Assembly (NCBI GenBank): GCA_035536185.1
Contig: DATLOM010000041.1
Span: 1 to 64,000 of the forward strand
From: GCA-2861595 sp035536185
GTDB lineage: Bacteria; Actinomycetota; Acidimicrobiia; Acidimicrobiales; GCA-2861595
Length of the DNA: 64,000 bases
Reading direction: 5' to 3'
Shown here: positions 63,979 to 64,000 of the stretch, piece by piece
Layout of the letters: each line of letters starts with the position of its first letter
How positions within the stretch are numbered: position 1 is the stretch's first letter
Program-made: the position numbers and the translations under genes
The notes under the pieces: model-generated
The model's database searches: none
What the model saw: only the letters and a program-made list of their open reading frames with translations
Told to the model about the DNA's origin: nothing

Positions 63979-64000
63979 GAGGTTGAGAATATCCCTGGGC

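Overview
This window is high-GC, tightly packed chromosomal DNA from an actinobacterium. The class I would guess is Acidimicrobiia or a relative. The evidence is the syntenic clpX-folC-ndk-mreBCD-PBP2-rodA-RNase E/G-rplU-rpmA-obg-proB-proA-nadD-rsfS backbone known from actinobacteria, an F420-dependent LLM oxidoreductase, a class II DAHP synthase, an LCP/LytR_C protein, and many starts that look leaderless (a TANNNT box 6-8 nt before ATG or GTG with no Shine-Dalgarno). I see no phage, insertion sequence, tRNA, rRNA or CRISPR array.

Layout. 1-17 kb is housekeeping: the C-terminal part of ClpX, a Lys/Ala-rich histone-H1-like protein where many actinobacteria carry valS, FolC, Ndk, the rod-shape operon mreB-mreC-mreD-PBP2-rodA with a large RNA-like fold between mreB and mreC, a radical-SAM pair, RNase E/G, L21, L27, Obg and ProB. 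17-24 kb runs on the minus strand: a TerB-like/AAA+ ATPase, a 56-residue membrane protein, two periplasmic-binding-like proteins (one a VWA lipoprotein), a coiled-coil membrane protein and PspA. Two near-identical hairpins lie between proB and pspA. 24-28 kb is a translationally coupled plus-strand unit: proA, a MoxR ATPase, a CoxE-like VWA protein and a histidine phosphatase. A class II DAHP synthase and a large secreted repeat protein diverge at 29.5 kb. 33-37 kb is F420 oxidoreductase, nadD, LytR_C protein, rsfS and a phosphoribosyltransferase.

37-55.3 kb is an 18-kb signalling island: GAF-ANTAR, REC-GGDEF, PAS-LuxR, a membrane hybrid kinase, a LuxR-type HTH with a zinc ribbon, a NarL-type regulator, PAS-GGDEF-EAL, and three large soluble hybrid kinases in a row. 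It carries two predicted c-di-GMP synthases, one with an EAL domain. One of the two HPt-like tails has lost its phospho-accepting His.

55.5-57.8 kb encodes two divergent WxL-like secreted proteins and a DUF916-like (WxLIP) membrane partner, followed by an OmpR-type regulator. This is a plausible cell-wall surface-complex module rarely discussed outside Firmicutes. The remainder holds small membrane proteins, a STAS protein, a ferritin-like protein, two Hsp20 chaperones, a PTP-like phosphatase and an XRE/nucleotidyltransferase pair resembling a type IV toxin-antitoxin system.

All family names come from reading motifs by eye; no search was run. Starts without a Shine-Dalgarno or a leaderless promoter are uncertain and are marked as such.
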